Origin: Rhipicephalus microplus
Lineage: Eukaryota > Arthropoda > Arachnida > Ixodida > Ixodidae
DNA: 64,000 bases
Assembly (NCBI RefSeq): GCF_043290135.1
Contig: NW_027464603.1
Coordinates: forward strand, 868,001 to 932,000
Direction of reading: 5' to 3'
Shown one piece after another: positions 1-13,511 of this stretch. The notes below the pieces were generated by a model. That model ran no database searches and was not told the DNA's origin. It saw only the letters and a list, made by a program, of their open reading frames with translations. The translations under genes and the position numbers were made by a program. The stretch's first letter is position 1, and each line of letters begins with the position of its first letter.

Positions 1-80
1 CGCAACTAGAAACTCGGCAACTAGAAACTCCCCAACTAGAAACTCCACAACTAGAAACTCCACAAACTGAAACACCACAA

Positions 81-1610
81 CTCGATACTCCACAACTACA
101 AATTCCACAACTAGAAACTCCACAACTAAAAAATCCACAACTAGAAACTCCGCAACTAGACACTCCACAACTAGAGACTCCATAACTTGAAACACCACAA
201 CTAGACACTCCACAACTACAAATTCCACATCTAGAAACTCCAAATTTAGAAACTCCGCAACTAGAAACTCCGCAACTTGAAACTCCACAACTAGAGACTC
301 CATAACTAGGAATTCCACAACTAGAAACTCCACAACTACAGACTCCACAACTACAAACTCCACAACTAGAAACTCCACAACCGGAAACTCCGCAACTAGA
401 AACTCCGCAACTAGAAGCTCCACAACTAGAAATTCCACAACCAGAGATTCGACAACTTGAGACTCCACAACTAAAAACTCCACGGCTAGAAACTCCACAA
501 CTAGAAACTCCGCAACTAGAAACCGAGCAACTAGAAACTCCACAACAAGAAACTCCACAACTAGAAGCTCCACAACTTGAAACACCACAACTAGATACTC
601 CACAACTACAAATTCCACAACTAGACACTCCAAATTTAGAAACTCCGCAACTAGAAACTCCGCAACTTGAAACTCCACAACTACAGTCTCCATAACTAGG
701 AACTCCACAACTACAAACTCCACAACTACAAACTTCGCAACTAGAAACTACACAACCAGAAACTCCGCAACTAGAAACTCCACAACTATGAATTCCACAA
801 CCAGAGACTCAACAACTAGGAACTCCGCAACTAGAAACTCCACAACTCGATACTCCACAACTACAAATTCCACAACTAGAAACTCCACAACTAAAAAATC
901 CACAACTAGAAACTCCGCAACTAGACACTCCACAACTAGAGACTCCATAACTTGAAACACCACAACTAGATACTCCACAACTACAAATTCCACATCTAGA
1001 AACTCCAAATTTAGAAACTCCGCAACTAGAAACTCCGCAACTTGAAACTTCACAACTAGAGACTCCATAACTAGGAATTCCACAACTAGAAACTCCACAA
1101 CTACAGACTCCACAACTACAAACTCCACAACTAGAAACTCCACAACCGGAAACTCCGCAACTAGAAACTCCGCAACTAGAAGCTCCACAAATAGAAATTC
1201 CACAACCAGAGACTCGACAACTTGAGACTCCACAACTAAAAACTCCACGGCTAGAAACTCCACAACTAGAAACTCCGCAACTAGAAACCGAGCAACTAGA
1301 AACTCCACAACAAGAAACTCCACAACTAGAAACTCCACAACTTGAAACACCACAACTAGATACTCCACAACTACAAATTCCACAACTAGACACTCCAAAT
1401 TTAGAAACTCCGCAACTAGAAACTCCGCAACTTGAAACTCCACAACTAGAGTCTCCATAACTAGGAATTCCACAACTAGAAACTCCACAACTACAAACTT
1501 CGCAACTAGAAACTACACAACCAGAAACTCCGCAACTAGAAACTCCACAACTAGGAATTCCACAACCAGAGACTCAACAACTAGGAACTCCGCAACTAGA
1601 AACGCCACAG
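81..1610 (+). repeat. Tandem pair of 765-bp (51-monomer) blocks in unit La
   Basis: The marker CTCGATACTCC starts at 81 and again at 846, exactly 765 bp apart. The intervening variant order is the same in both: AAAAAATCC, then CCATAACTTGAAAC, CCAAATTTAGAAAC, CAACCGGAAAC, CCACGGCTAG, CAACAAGAAAC and CAACCAGAAACTCC. The second copy ends near 1610, where the array changes to a CAGCTAGAAACTCC-type segment. The equivalent pair in copy 2 starts at 6853 and 7618. Confidence 0.9.
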
Positions 1611-3391
1611 CTAGAAACTCCACAACTTGAGACTTCGCAACTAGAAACTCGGCAACTAAAAACTTAACAACTAGAAACTCCACAACTAGAAACTCCAAAC
1701 CTAGAAACTCCACAACTTGAAACACCACAACTAGATACTCCACAACTACAAATTCCACAACTAGAAACTCCAAATTTAGAAACTCCACAACTAGAAACTC
1801 CGCAACTTGAAACTCCACAACTAGAGACTCCATAACTGGGAACTCCACAACTAGAAACTCCACAACTAGACTCCACAACTACAAACTTCACAACTACAAA
1901 CTCCACAACAAGAAACTCCGCAACTAGAAACTCCATTACTAGAAATTCCACAACCAGAGACTCAACAACTAGAGACTCCACAACCAAAAACTCCACAACT
2001 AGAAACTCCACAACTAGAAACTCCACAACTAGAAACTCCGCAACTTGAAACTCCACAACTACAGTCTCCATAACTAGGAACTCCACAACTAGAAACTCCG
2101 CAACTACAGACTCCACAACTACAAACTTCACAACTAGAAACTACACAACCAGAAACTCTGCAACTAGAAACTCCACAACTAGAAATTCCACAACCAGAGA
2201 CTCAACAACTAGAAACTCCGCAACTAGAAACTCCACAGCTAGAAACACCACAACTTGAGACTTCGCAACTAGAAACTCGGCAACTAGAAACTCCCCAACT
2301 AGAAACTCCACAACTAGAAACTCCACAAATTGAAACACCACAACTAGATACTCCACAACTACAAATTCCACAACTAGAAAGTCCACAACTAAAAAATCCG
2401 CAACTAGAAACTCCGCAACTAGAAACTCCACAACTAGAGACTCCATAACTTGAAACACCACAACTAGATACTCCACAACTACAAATTCCACATCTAGAAA
2501 CTCCAAATTTAGAAACTCCGCAACTAGAAACTCCGCAACTTGAAACTCCACAACTAGAGACTCCATAACTAGGAATTCCACAACTAGAAACTCCACAACT
2601 ACAGACTCCACAACTATAAACTCCACAACTAGAAACTCCCCAACCGGAAACTACGCAACTAGAAACTCCGCAACTAGAAACTCCACAACTAGAAATTCCA
2701 CAACCAGAGACTCGACAACTTGAGACTCCACAACTAAAAACTCCAACTAGAAACTCCACAACTAGAAACTCCACAACTAGAAACTCCACAACTAGACACT
2801 TTGCAACTAGAAACTCCACAACTAGACACTCCACAACTTGAGACCCCGCAATAACAGACTCCGCAACGAGAAACTCTGCAACTAGAAACTGCACAGCTAG
2901 AAACTCCACAACTAGAAACTTCACAACTAGAAACTCCACAACTTGAAACACCACAACTAGATACCCCGCAACTACAAATTCCACAACTAGAAACTCCACA
3001 ACTAGAAACTCCATAACTAGAATCTCCGCAACTAGAGACTCCACAACTAGAAACTCCACAAATACGAACCCCACAAATACGAGCCCCGCCACTAGAAGCT
3101 CCATAACTACAAAATCCGCCACTAGAAACTCCACAACTTGAGACTTCGCAACTAGAAACTCCACAACTAGAAACACCACAACTAGAGACTCCACAACTAC
3201 AAACTCCACAACTAGAAACTCCACAACTACGAACCTCACAACTAGAAACTCCAACACTAGAAACCCCACAACTTGGGACTTCGCAACTAGAAACTCCACA
3301 ACTTGAGACTTCGCAACTAGAAACTCGGCAACTAGAAACTCCCCAACTAGAAACTCCACAACTAGAAACTCCACAAACTGAAACACCACAA

Positions 3392-5240
3392 CTCGATACT
3401 CCACAACTACAAATTCCACAACTAGAAACTCCACAACTAAAAAATCCACAACTAGAAACTCCGCAACTAGACACTCCACAACTAGAGACTCCATAACTTG
3501 AAACACCACAACTAGATACTCCACAACTACAAATTCCACATCTAGAAACTCCAAATTTAGAAACTCCGCAACTAGAAACTCCGCAACTTGAAACTCCACA
3601 ACTAGAGACTCCATAACTAGGAATTCCACAACTAGAAACTCCACAACTACAGACTCCACAACTACAAACTCCACAACTAGAAACTCCACAACCGGAAACT
3701 CCGCAACTAGAAACTCCGCAACTAGAAGCTCCACAACTAGAAATTCCACAACCAGAGACTCGACAACTTGAGACTCCACAACTAAAAACTCCACGGCTAG
3801 AAACTCCACAACTAGAAACTCCGCAACTAGAAACCGAGCAACTAGAAACTCCACAACAAGAAACTCCACAACTAGAAACTCCACAACTTGAAACACCACA
3901 ACTAGATACTCCACAACTACAAATTCCACAACTAGACACTCCAAATTTAGAAACTCCGCAACTAGAAACTCCGCAACTTGAAACTCCACAACTACAGTCT
4001 CCATAACTAGGAACTCCACAACTACAAACTCCACAACTACAAACTTCGCAACTAGAAACTACACAACCAGAAACTCCGCAACTAGAAACTCCACAACTAG
4101 GAATTCCACAACCAGAGACTCAACAACTAGGAACTCCGCAACTAGAAACTCCACAACTCGATACTCCACAACTACAAATTCCACAACTAGAAACTCCACA
4201 ACTTAAAAATCCACAACTAGAAACTCCGCAATTAGACACTCCACAACTAGAGACTCCATAACTTGAAACACCACAACTAGATACTCCACAACTACAAATT
4301 CCACATCTAGAAACTCCAAATTTAGAAATCCGCAACTAGAAACTCCGCAACTTGAAACTCCACAACTAGAGACTCCATAACTAGGAATTCCACAACTAGA
4401 AACTCCACAACTACAGACTCCACAAATACAAACTCCACAACTAGAAACTCCACAACCGGAAACTCCGCAACTAGAAACTCCGAAACTAGAAGCTCCACAA
4501 CTAGAAATTCCACAACCAGAGACTCGACAACTTGAGACTCCAGAACTAAAAACTCCACGGCTAGAAACTCCACAACTAGAAACTCCGCAACTAGAAACCG
4601 AGCAACTAGAAACTCCACAACAAGAAACTCCACAACTAGAAACTCCACAACTTGAAACACCACAACTAGATACTCCACAACTACAAATTCCACAACTAGA
4701 CACTCCAAATTTAGAAACTCCGCAACTAGAAACTCCGCAACTTGAAACTCCACAACTACAGTCTCCATAACTAGGAACTCCACAACTTGAAACTCCACAA
4801 CTACAAACTTCGCAACTAGAAACTACACAACCAGAAACTCCGCAACTAGAAACTCCACAACTAGGAATTCCACAATAAGAGACTCAACAACTAGGAACTC
4901 CGCAACTAGAAACTCCACAACTCGATACTCCACAACTACAAATTCCACAACTAGAAACTCCACAACTAAAAAATCCACAACTAGAAACTCCGCAATTAGA
5001 CACTCCACAACTAGAGACTCCATAACTTGAAACACCACAACTAGATACTCCACAACTACAAATTCCACATCTAGAAACTCCAAATTTAGAAATCCGCAAC
5101 TAGAAACTCCGCAACTTGAAACTCCACAACTAGAGACTCCATAACTAGGAATTCCACAACTAGAAACTCCACAACTACAGACTCCACAAATACAAACTCC
5201 ACAACTAGAAACTCCACAACCGGAAACTCCGCAACTAGAA
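3392..5240 (+). repeat. 765-bp block in unit Lb, two full copies plus a partial third
   Basis: CTCGATACTCC occurs at 3392, 4157 and 4921, spaced 765 and 764 bp. The 1-bp shortfall is GAAATCCGC in place of GAAACTCCGC near 4325; the same lesion recurs in the next block near 5089. The third copy runs only to about 5240, where the array joins the CTCAATTACTAGAAATTCC segment. Confidence 0.87.
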
Positions 5241-6221
5241 ACTCAATTACTAGAAATTCCACAACCAGAGACTCAACATCTAGAGACTCCACAACCAAAA
5301 ACTCCACAACTAGAAACTCCACAACTAGAAACTCCACAACTAGAAACTCCGCAACTTGAAACTCCACAACTACAGTCTCCATAACTAGGAACTCCACAAC
5401 TAGAAACTCCACAACTACAGACTCCACAACTACAAACTTCACAACTAGAAACTACACAACCAGAAACTCTGCAACTAGAAACTCCACAACTAGAAATTCC
5501 ACAACCAGAGACTCAACAACTAGAAACTCCGCAACGAGAAACTCCACAGCTAGAAACACCACAACTTGAGACTTCGCAACTAGAAACTCGGCAACTAGAA
5601 ACTCCCCAACTAGAAACTCCACAACTAGAAACTCCACAAATTGAAACACCACAACTAGATACTCCACAACTACAAATTCCACAACTAGAAACTCCACAAC
5701 TAAAAAATCCGCAACTAGAAACTCCGCAACTAGAAACTCCACAACTAGAGACTCCATAACTTGAAACACCACAACTAGATACTCCACAACTACAAATTCC
5801 ACATCTAGAAACTCCAAATTTAGAAACTCCGCAACTAGAATTTCCGCAACTTGAAACTCCACAACTAGAGACTCCATAACTAGGAATTCCACAACTAGAA
5901 ACTCCACAACTACAGACTCCACAACTATAAACTCCACAACTAGAAACTCCCCAACCGGAAACTACGCAACTAGAAACTCCGCAACTAGAAACTCCACAAC
6001 TAGAAATTCCACAACCAGAGACTCGACAACTTGAGACTCCACAACTAAAAACTCCAACTAGAAACTCCACAACTAGAAACTCCACAACTAGAAACTCCAC
6101 AACTAGACACTTTGCAACTAGAAACTCCAGAACTAGACACTCCACAACTTGAGACCCCGCAATAACAGACTCCGCAACGAGAAACTCTGCAACTAGAAAC
6201 TGCACAGCTAGAAACTCCACA

Positions 6222-6371
6222 ATTAGAAACTCCACAACTAGAGACTCCACAACTAGAAACTCCATGACTAGAAACTCCAGAATTAGAAACTCCACAGCTA
6301 GAAACTCCACAACTTGAGACTTTGCAACTAGAAACTCGGCAACTAGAAACTTAACAAATAGAAACTCCACA
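6222..6371 (+). repeat. 150-bp (10-monomer) segment present in Lb and absent from La
   Basis: Aligning La to Lb, the offset is 3,311 bp at the GCACAGCTAG motif (2891 versus 6202) and 3,461 bp at the next TTCACAACTAG motif (2920 versus 6381). Exactly ten monomers were therefore gained or lost here. The segment carries CCATGACTAG, CCAGAATTAG, GACTTTGCAAC and ACTTAACAAATAG. The same ten monomers sit at about 12961-13110 in Lb', and a similar run occurs in family R (for example around 17930-18020). Confidence 0.88.
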
Positions 6372-6852
6372 ACTAGAAACTTCACAACTAGAAACTCCAC
6401 AACTTGAAACACCACAACTAGATACCCCGCAACTACAAATTCCACAACTAGAAACTCCACAACTAGAAACTCCATAACTAGAATCTCCGCAACTAGAGAC
6501 TCCACAACTAGAAATTCCACAAATACGAACCCCACAAATACGAGCCCCGCCACTAGAAGCTCCATAACTAGAAAATCCGCCACTAGAAACTCCACAACTT
6601 GAGACTTCGCAACTAGAAACTCCACAACTAGAAACACCACAACTAGAGACTCCACAACTACAAACTCCACAACTAGAAACTCCACAACTACGAACCTCAC
6701 AACTAGAAACTCCAACACTAGAAACCCCACAACTTGGGACTTCGCAACTAGAAACTCCACAACTTGAGACTTCGCAACTAGAAACTCGGCAACTAGAAAC
6801 TCCCCAACTAGAAACTCCACAACTAGAAACTCCACAAACTGAAACACCACAA

Positions 6853-8382
6853 CTCGATACTCCACAACTACAAATTCCACAACTAGAAACTCCACAACTA
6901 AAAAATCCACAACTAGAAACTCCGCAACTAGACACTCCACAACTAGAGACTCCATAACTTGAAACACCACAACTAGACACTCCACAACTACAAATTCCAC
7001 TTCTAGAAACTCCAAATTTAGAAACTCCGCAACTAGAAACTCCGCAACTTGAAACTCCACAACTAGAGACTCCATAACTAGGAATTCCACAACTAGAAAC
7101 TCCACAACTACAGACTCCACAACTACAAACTCCACAACTAGAAACTCCACAACCGGAAACTCCGCAACTAGAAACTCCGCAACTAGAAGCTCCACAACTA
7201 GAAATTCCACAACCAGAGATTCGACAACTTGAGACTCCACAACTAAAAACTCCACGGCTAGAAACTCCACAACTAGAAACTCCGCAACTAGAAACCGAGC
7301 AACTAGAAACTCCACAACAAGAAACTCCACAACTAGAAGCTCCACAACTTGAAACACCACAACTAGATACTCCACAACTACAAATTCCACAACTAGACAC
7401 TCCAAATTTAGAAACTCCGCAACTAGAAACTCCGCAACTTGAAACTCCACAACTACAGTCTCCATAACTAGGAACTCCACAACTACAAACTCCACAACTA
7501 CAAACTTCGCAACTAGAAACTACACAACCAGAAACTCCGCAACTAGAAACTCCACAACTAGGAATTCCACAACCAGAGACTCAACAACTAGGAACTCCGC
7601 AACTAGAAACTCCACAACTCGATACTCCACAACTACAAATTCCACAACTAGAAACTCCACAACTAAAAAATCCACAACTAGAAACTCCGCAACTAGACAC
7701 TCCACAACTAGAGACTCCATAACTTGAAACACCACAACTAGATACTCCACAACTACAAATTCCACATCTAGAAACTCCAAATTTAGAAACTCCGCAACTA
7801 GAAACTCCGCAACTTGAAACTTCACAACTAGAGACTCCATAACTAGGAATTCCACAACTAGAAACTCCACAACTACAGACTCCACAACTACAAACTCCAC
7901 AACTAGAAACTCCACAACCGGAAACTCCGCAACTAGAAACTCCGCAACTAGAAGCTCCACAAATAGAAATTCCACAACCAGAGACTCGACAACTTGAGAC
8001 TCCACAACTAAAAACTCCACGGCTAGAAACTCCACAACTAGAAACTCCGCAACTAGAAACCGAGCAACTAGAAACTCCACAACAAGAAACTCCACAACTA
8101 GAAACTCCACAACTTGAAACACCACAACTAGATACTCCACAACTACAAATTCCACAACTAGACACTCCAAATTTAGAAACTCCGCAACTAGAAACTCCGC
8201 AACTTGAAACTCCACAACTAGAGTCTCCATAACTAGGAATTCCACAACTAGAAACTCCACAACTACAAACTTCGCAACTAGAAACTACACAACCAGAAAC
8301 TCCGCAACTAGAAACTCCACAACTAGGAATTCCACAACCAGAGACTCAACAACTAGGAACTCCGCAACTAGAAACTCCACAG
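6853..8382 (+). repeat. Tandem pair of 765-bp blocks in unit La'
   Basis: The block markers are at 6853 and 7618, which is 6,772 bp after the pair at 81 and 846. The order of variants is the same as in La. Confidence 0.88.
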
Positions 8383-10148
8383 CTAGAAACTCCACAACTT
8401 GAGACTTCGCAACTAGAAACTCGGCAACTAAAAACTTAACAACTAGAAACTCCACAACTAGAAACTCCAAACCTAGAAACTCCACAACTTGAAACACCAC
8501 AACTAGATACTCCACAACTACAAATTCCACAACTAGAAACTCCAAATTTAGAAACTCCACAACTAGAAACTCCGCAACTTGAAACTCCACAACTAGAGAC
8601 TCCATAACTGGGAACTCCACAACTAGAAACTCCACAACTAGACTCCACAACTACAAACTTCACAACTACAAACTCCACAACAAGAAACTCCGCAACTAGA
8701 AACTCCATTACTAGAAATTCCACAACCAGAGACTCAACAACTAGAGACTCCACAACCAAAAACTCCACAACTAGAAACTCCACAACTAGAAACTCCACAA
8801 CTAGAAACTCCGCAACTTGAAACTCCACAACTACAGTCTCCATAACTAGGAACTCCACAACTAGAAACTCCGCAACTACAGACTCCACAACTACAAACTT
8901 CACAACTAGAAACTACACAACCAGAAACTCCACAACTAGAAATTCCACAACCAGAGACTCAACAACTAGAAACTCCGCAACTAGAAACTCCACAGCTAGA
9001 AACACCACAACTTGAGACTTCGCAACTAGAAACTCGGCAACTAGAAACTCCCCAACTAGAAACTCCACAACTAGAAACTCCACAAATTGAAACACCACAA
9101 CTAGATACTCCACAACTACAAATTCCACAACTAGAAAGTCCACAACTAAAAAATCCGCAACTAGAAACTCCGCAACTAGAAACTCCACAACTAGAGACTC
9201 CATAACTTGAAACACCACAACTAGATACTCCACAACTACAAATTCCACATCTAGAAACTCCAAATTTAGAAACTCCGCAACTAGAAACTCCGCAACTTGA
9301 AACTCCACAACTAGAGACTCCATAACTAGGAATTCCACAACTAGAAACTCCACAACTACAGACTCCACAACTATAAACTCCACAACTAGAAACTCCCCAA
9401 CCGGAAACTACGCAACTAGAAACTCCGCAACTAGAAACTCCACAACTAGAAATTCCACAACCAGAGACTCGACAACTTGAGACTCCACAACTAAAAACTC
9501 CAACTAGAAACTCCACAACTAGAAACTCCACAACTAGAAACTCCACAACTAGACACTTTGCAACTAGAAACTCCACAACTAGACACTCCACAACTTGAGA
9601 CCCCGCAATAACAGACTCCGCAACGAGAAACTCTGCAACTAGAAACTGCACAGCTAGAAACTCCACAACTAGAAACTTCACAACTAGAAACTCCACAACT
9701 TGAAACACCACAACTAGATACCCCGCAACTACAAATTCCACAACTAGAAACTCCACAACTAGAAACTCCATAACTAGAATCTCCGCAACTAGAGACTCCA
9801 CAACTAGAAACTCCACAAATACGAACCCCACAAATACGAGCCCCGCCACTAGAAGCTCCATAACTACAAAATCCGCCACTAGAAACTCCACAACTTGAGA
9901 CTTCGCAACTAGAAACTCCACAACTAGAAACACCACAACTAGAGACTCCACAACTACAAACTCCACAACTAGAAACTCCACAACTACGAACCTCACAACT
10001 AGAAACTCCAACACTAGAAACCCCACAACTTGGGACTTCGCAACTAGAAACTCCACAACTTGAGACTTCGCAACTAGAAACTCGGCAACTAGAAACTCCC
10101 CAACTAGAAACTCCACAACTAGAAACTCCACAAACTGAAACACCACAA

Positions 10149-11678
10149 CTCGATACTCCACAACTACAAAATCCACAACTAGAAACTCCACAACTAAAAA
10201 ATCCACAACTAGAAACTCCGCAACTAGACACTCCACAACTAGAGACTCCATAACTTGAAACACCACAACTAGATACTCCACAACTACAAATTCCACATCT
10301 AGAAACTCCAAATTTAGAAACTCCGCAACTAGAAACTCCGCAACTTGAAACTCCACAACTAGAGACTCCATAACTAGGAATTCCACAACTAGAAACTCCA
10401 CAACTACAGACTCCACAACTACAAACTCCACAACTAGAAACTCCACAACCGGAAACTCCGCAACTAGAAACTCCGCAACTAGAAGCTCCACAACTAGAAA
10501 TTCCACAACCAGAGACTCGACAACTTGAGACTCCACAACTAAAAACTCCACGGCTAGAAACTCCACAACTAGAAACTCCGCAACTAGAAACCGAGCAACT
10601 AGAAACTCCACAACAAGAAACTCCACAACTAGAAACTCCACAACTTGAAACACCACAACTAGATACTCCACAACTACAAATTCCACAACTAGACACTCCA
10701 AATTTAGAAACTCCGCAACTAGAAACTCCGCAACTTGAAACTCCACAACTACAGTCTCCATAACTAGGAACTCCACAACTACAAACTCCACAACTACAAA
10801 CTTCGCAACTAGAAACTACACAACCAGAAACTCCGCAACTAGAAACTCCACAACTAGGAATTCCACAACCAGAGACTCAACAACTAGGAACTCCGCAACT
10901 AGAAACTCCACAACTCGATACTCCACAACTACAAATTCCACAACTAGAAACTCCACAACTAAAAAATCCACAACTAGAAACTCCGCAATTAGACACTCCA
11001 CAACTAGAGACTCCATAACTTGAAACACCACAACTAGATACTCCACAACTACAAATTCCACATCTAGAAACTCCAAATTTAGAAATCCGCAACTAGAAAC
11101 TCCGCAACTTGAAACTCCACAACTAGAGACTCCATAACTAGGAATTCCACAACTAGAAACTCCACAACTACAGACTCCACAAATACAAACTCCACAACTA
11201 GAAACTCCACAACCGGAAACTCCGCAACTAGAAACTCCGCAACTAGAAGCTCCACAACTAGAAATTCCACAACCAGAGACTCGACAACTTGAGACTCCAG
11301 AACTAAAAACTCCACGGCTAGAAACTCCACAACTAGAAACTCCGCAACTAGAAACCGAGCAACTAGAAACTCCACAACAAGAAACTCCACAACTAGAAAC
11401 TCCACAACTTGAAACACCACAACTAGATACTCCACAACTACCAATTCCACAACTAGACACTCCAAATTTAGAAACTCCGCAACTAGAAACTCCGCAACTT
11501 GAAACTCCCCAACTACAGTCTCCATAACTAGGAACTCCACAACTTGAAACTCCACAACTACAAACTTCGCAACTAGAAACTACACAACCAGAAACTCCGC
11601 AACTAGAAACTCCACAACTAGGAATTCCACAATAAGAGACTCAACAACTAGGAACTCCGCAACTAGAAACTCCACAGC
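10149..11678 (+). repeat. Tandem pair of 765-bp blocks in unit Lb'
   Basis: The markers are at 10149 and 10914. The 1-bp lesion GAAATCCGC is present near 11082 as in Lb, which ties this pair to Lb. The third partial block of Lb (4921-5240) is absent; the array passes at about 11670 into an La-like segment. Confidence 0.86.
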
Positions 11679-13511
11679 TAGAAACTCCACAACTTGAGAC
11701 TTCGCAACTAGAAACTCGGCAACTAAAAACCTAACAACTAGAAACTCCACAACTAGAAACTCCAAACCTAGAAACTCCACAACTTGAAACACCACAACTA
11801 GATACTCCACAACTACAAATTCCACAACTAGAAACTCCAAATTTAGAAACTCCACAACTAGAAACTCCGCAACTTGAAACTCCACAACTAGAGACTCCAT
11901 AACTGGGAACTCCACAACTAGAAACTCCACAACTAGACTCCACAACTACAAACTTCACAACTACAAACTCCACAACAAGAAACTCCGCAACTAGAAACTC
12001 CACAACTAGAAATTCCACAACCAGAGACTCAACAACTAGAGACTCCACAACCAAAAACTCCACAACTAGAAACTCCACAACTAGAAACTCCACAACTAGA
12101 AACTCCGCAACTTGAAACTCCACAACTAGTCTCCATAACTAGGAACTCCACAACTAGAAACTCCACAACTACAGACTCCACAACTACAAACTTAACAACT
12201 AGAAACTACACAACCAGAAACTCTGCAACTAGAAACTCCACAACTAGAAATTCCACAACCAGAGACTCAACAACTAGAAACTCCGCAACTAGAAACTCCA
12301 CAGCTAGAAACACCACAACTTGAGACTTCGCAACTAGAAACTCGGCAACTAGAAACTCCCCAACTAGAAACTCCACAACTAGAAACTCCACAAATTGAAA
12401 CACCACAACTAGATACTCCACAACTACAAATTCCACAACTGGAAACTCCACAACTAAAAAATCCGCAACTAGAAACTCCGCAACTAGAAACTCCACAACT
12501 AGAGACTCCATAAATTGAAACACCACAACTAGATACTCCACAACTACAAATTCCACATCTAGAAACTCCAAATTTAGAAACTCCGCAACTAGAAACTCCG
12601 CAACTTGAAACTCCACAACTAGAGACTCCATAACTAGGAATTCCACAACTAGAAACTCCACAACTACAGACTCCACAACTATAAACTCCACAACTAGAAA
12701 CTCCCCAACCGGAAACTACGCAACTAGAAACTCCGCAACTAGAAACTCCACAACTAGAAATTCGACAACTTGAGACTCCACAACTAAAAACTCCAACTAG
12801 AAACTCCACAACTAGAAACTCCACAACTAGAAACTCCACAACTAGACACTTTGCAACTAGAAACTCCACAACTAGACACTCCACAACTTGAGACCCCGCA
12901 ATAACAGACTCCGCAACGAGAAACTCTGCAACTAGAAACTGCACAGCTAGAAACTCCACAATTAGAAACTCCACAACTAGAGACTCCACAACTAGAAACT
13001 CCATGACTAGAAACTCCAGAATTAGAAACTCCACAGCTAGAAACTCCACAACTTGAGACTTTGCAACTAGAAACTCGGCAACTAGAAACTTAACAAATAG
13101 AAACTCCACAACTAGAAACTTCACAACTAGAAACTCCACAACTTGAAACACCACAACTAGATACCCCGCAACTACAAATTCCACAACTAGAAACTCCACA
13201 ACTAGAAACTCCATAACTAGAATCTCCGCAACTAGAGACTCCACAACTAGAAACTCCACAAATAAGAACCCCACAAATACGAGCCCCGCCACTAGAAGCT
13301 CCATAACTAGAAAATCCGCCACTAGAAACTCCACAACTTGAGACTTCGCAACTAGAAACTCCACAACTAGAAACACCACAACTAGAGACTCCACAACTAC
13401 AAACTCCACAACTAGAAACTCCACAACTACGAACCTCACAACTAGAAACTCCAACACTAGAAACCCCACAACTTGGGACTTCGCAACTAGAAACTCCACA
13501 ACTTGAGACTT

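Larger units (their letters stand above)
1..6772 (+). repeat. Higher-order repeat family L, copy 1 (6,772 bp)
   Basis: This copy starts at the window edge, so the phase is arbitrary; the same junction motif (CGCAACTAGAAACTCGGCAA) recurs at 3312, 6773, 10069 and 13512. It consists of a 3,311-bp unit (La, 1-3311) followed by a 3,461-bp unit (Lb, 3312-6772). Both start alike. Lb has a third, partial copy of the 765-bp block and a 150-bp segment that La lacks. Landmarks include CCACAAATACGAACCCCAC (about 3058) and the AACACTAGAAACCCCACAAC stretch near 3250. Most segments match copy 2 at an offset of 6,757-6,772 bp with few substitutions by eye. Confidence 0.9.
6773..13511 (+). repeat. Higher-order repeat family L, copy 2 (6,739 bp)
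   Basis: This is a second full L period: La' at 6773-10068 (3,296 bp, one 15-bp monomer shorter than La because a monomer is missing near 8930) and Lb' at 10069-13511 (3,443 bp). Another monomer is missing near 12760 relative to copy 1. Lb' also differs from Lb at 11,670-11,990, where it carries the La-type segment (CAGCTAGAAACTCC, then CTTGAGACTTCGCAAC) instead of the third 765-type block. That patchwork suggests exchange between La and Lb units after they diverged. Confidence 0.88.

Noticed and set aside
1255..1320. CENP-B box, suggested by TTCG and CGG occurring near each other in several units
   Set aside because: The spacing and the required A and CGGG positions do not fit the nTTCGnnnnAnnCGGGn consensus.
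2202..4034. Pentapeptide-repeat family protein (PF00805-like)
   Set aside because: VEFLV shares the five-residue spacing and central F, but lacks the usual Asp/Asn before it and Ser/Thr/Arg after it. The frame is one of several open by arithmetic.
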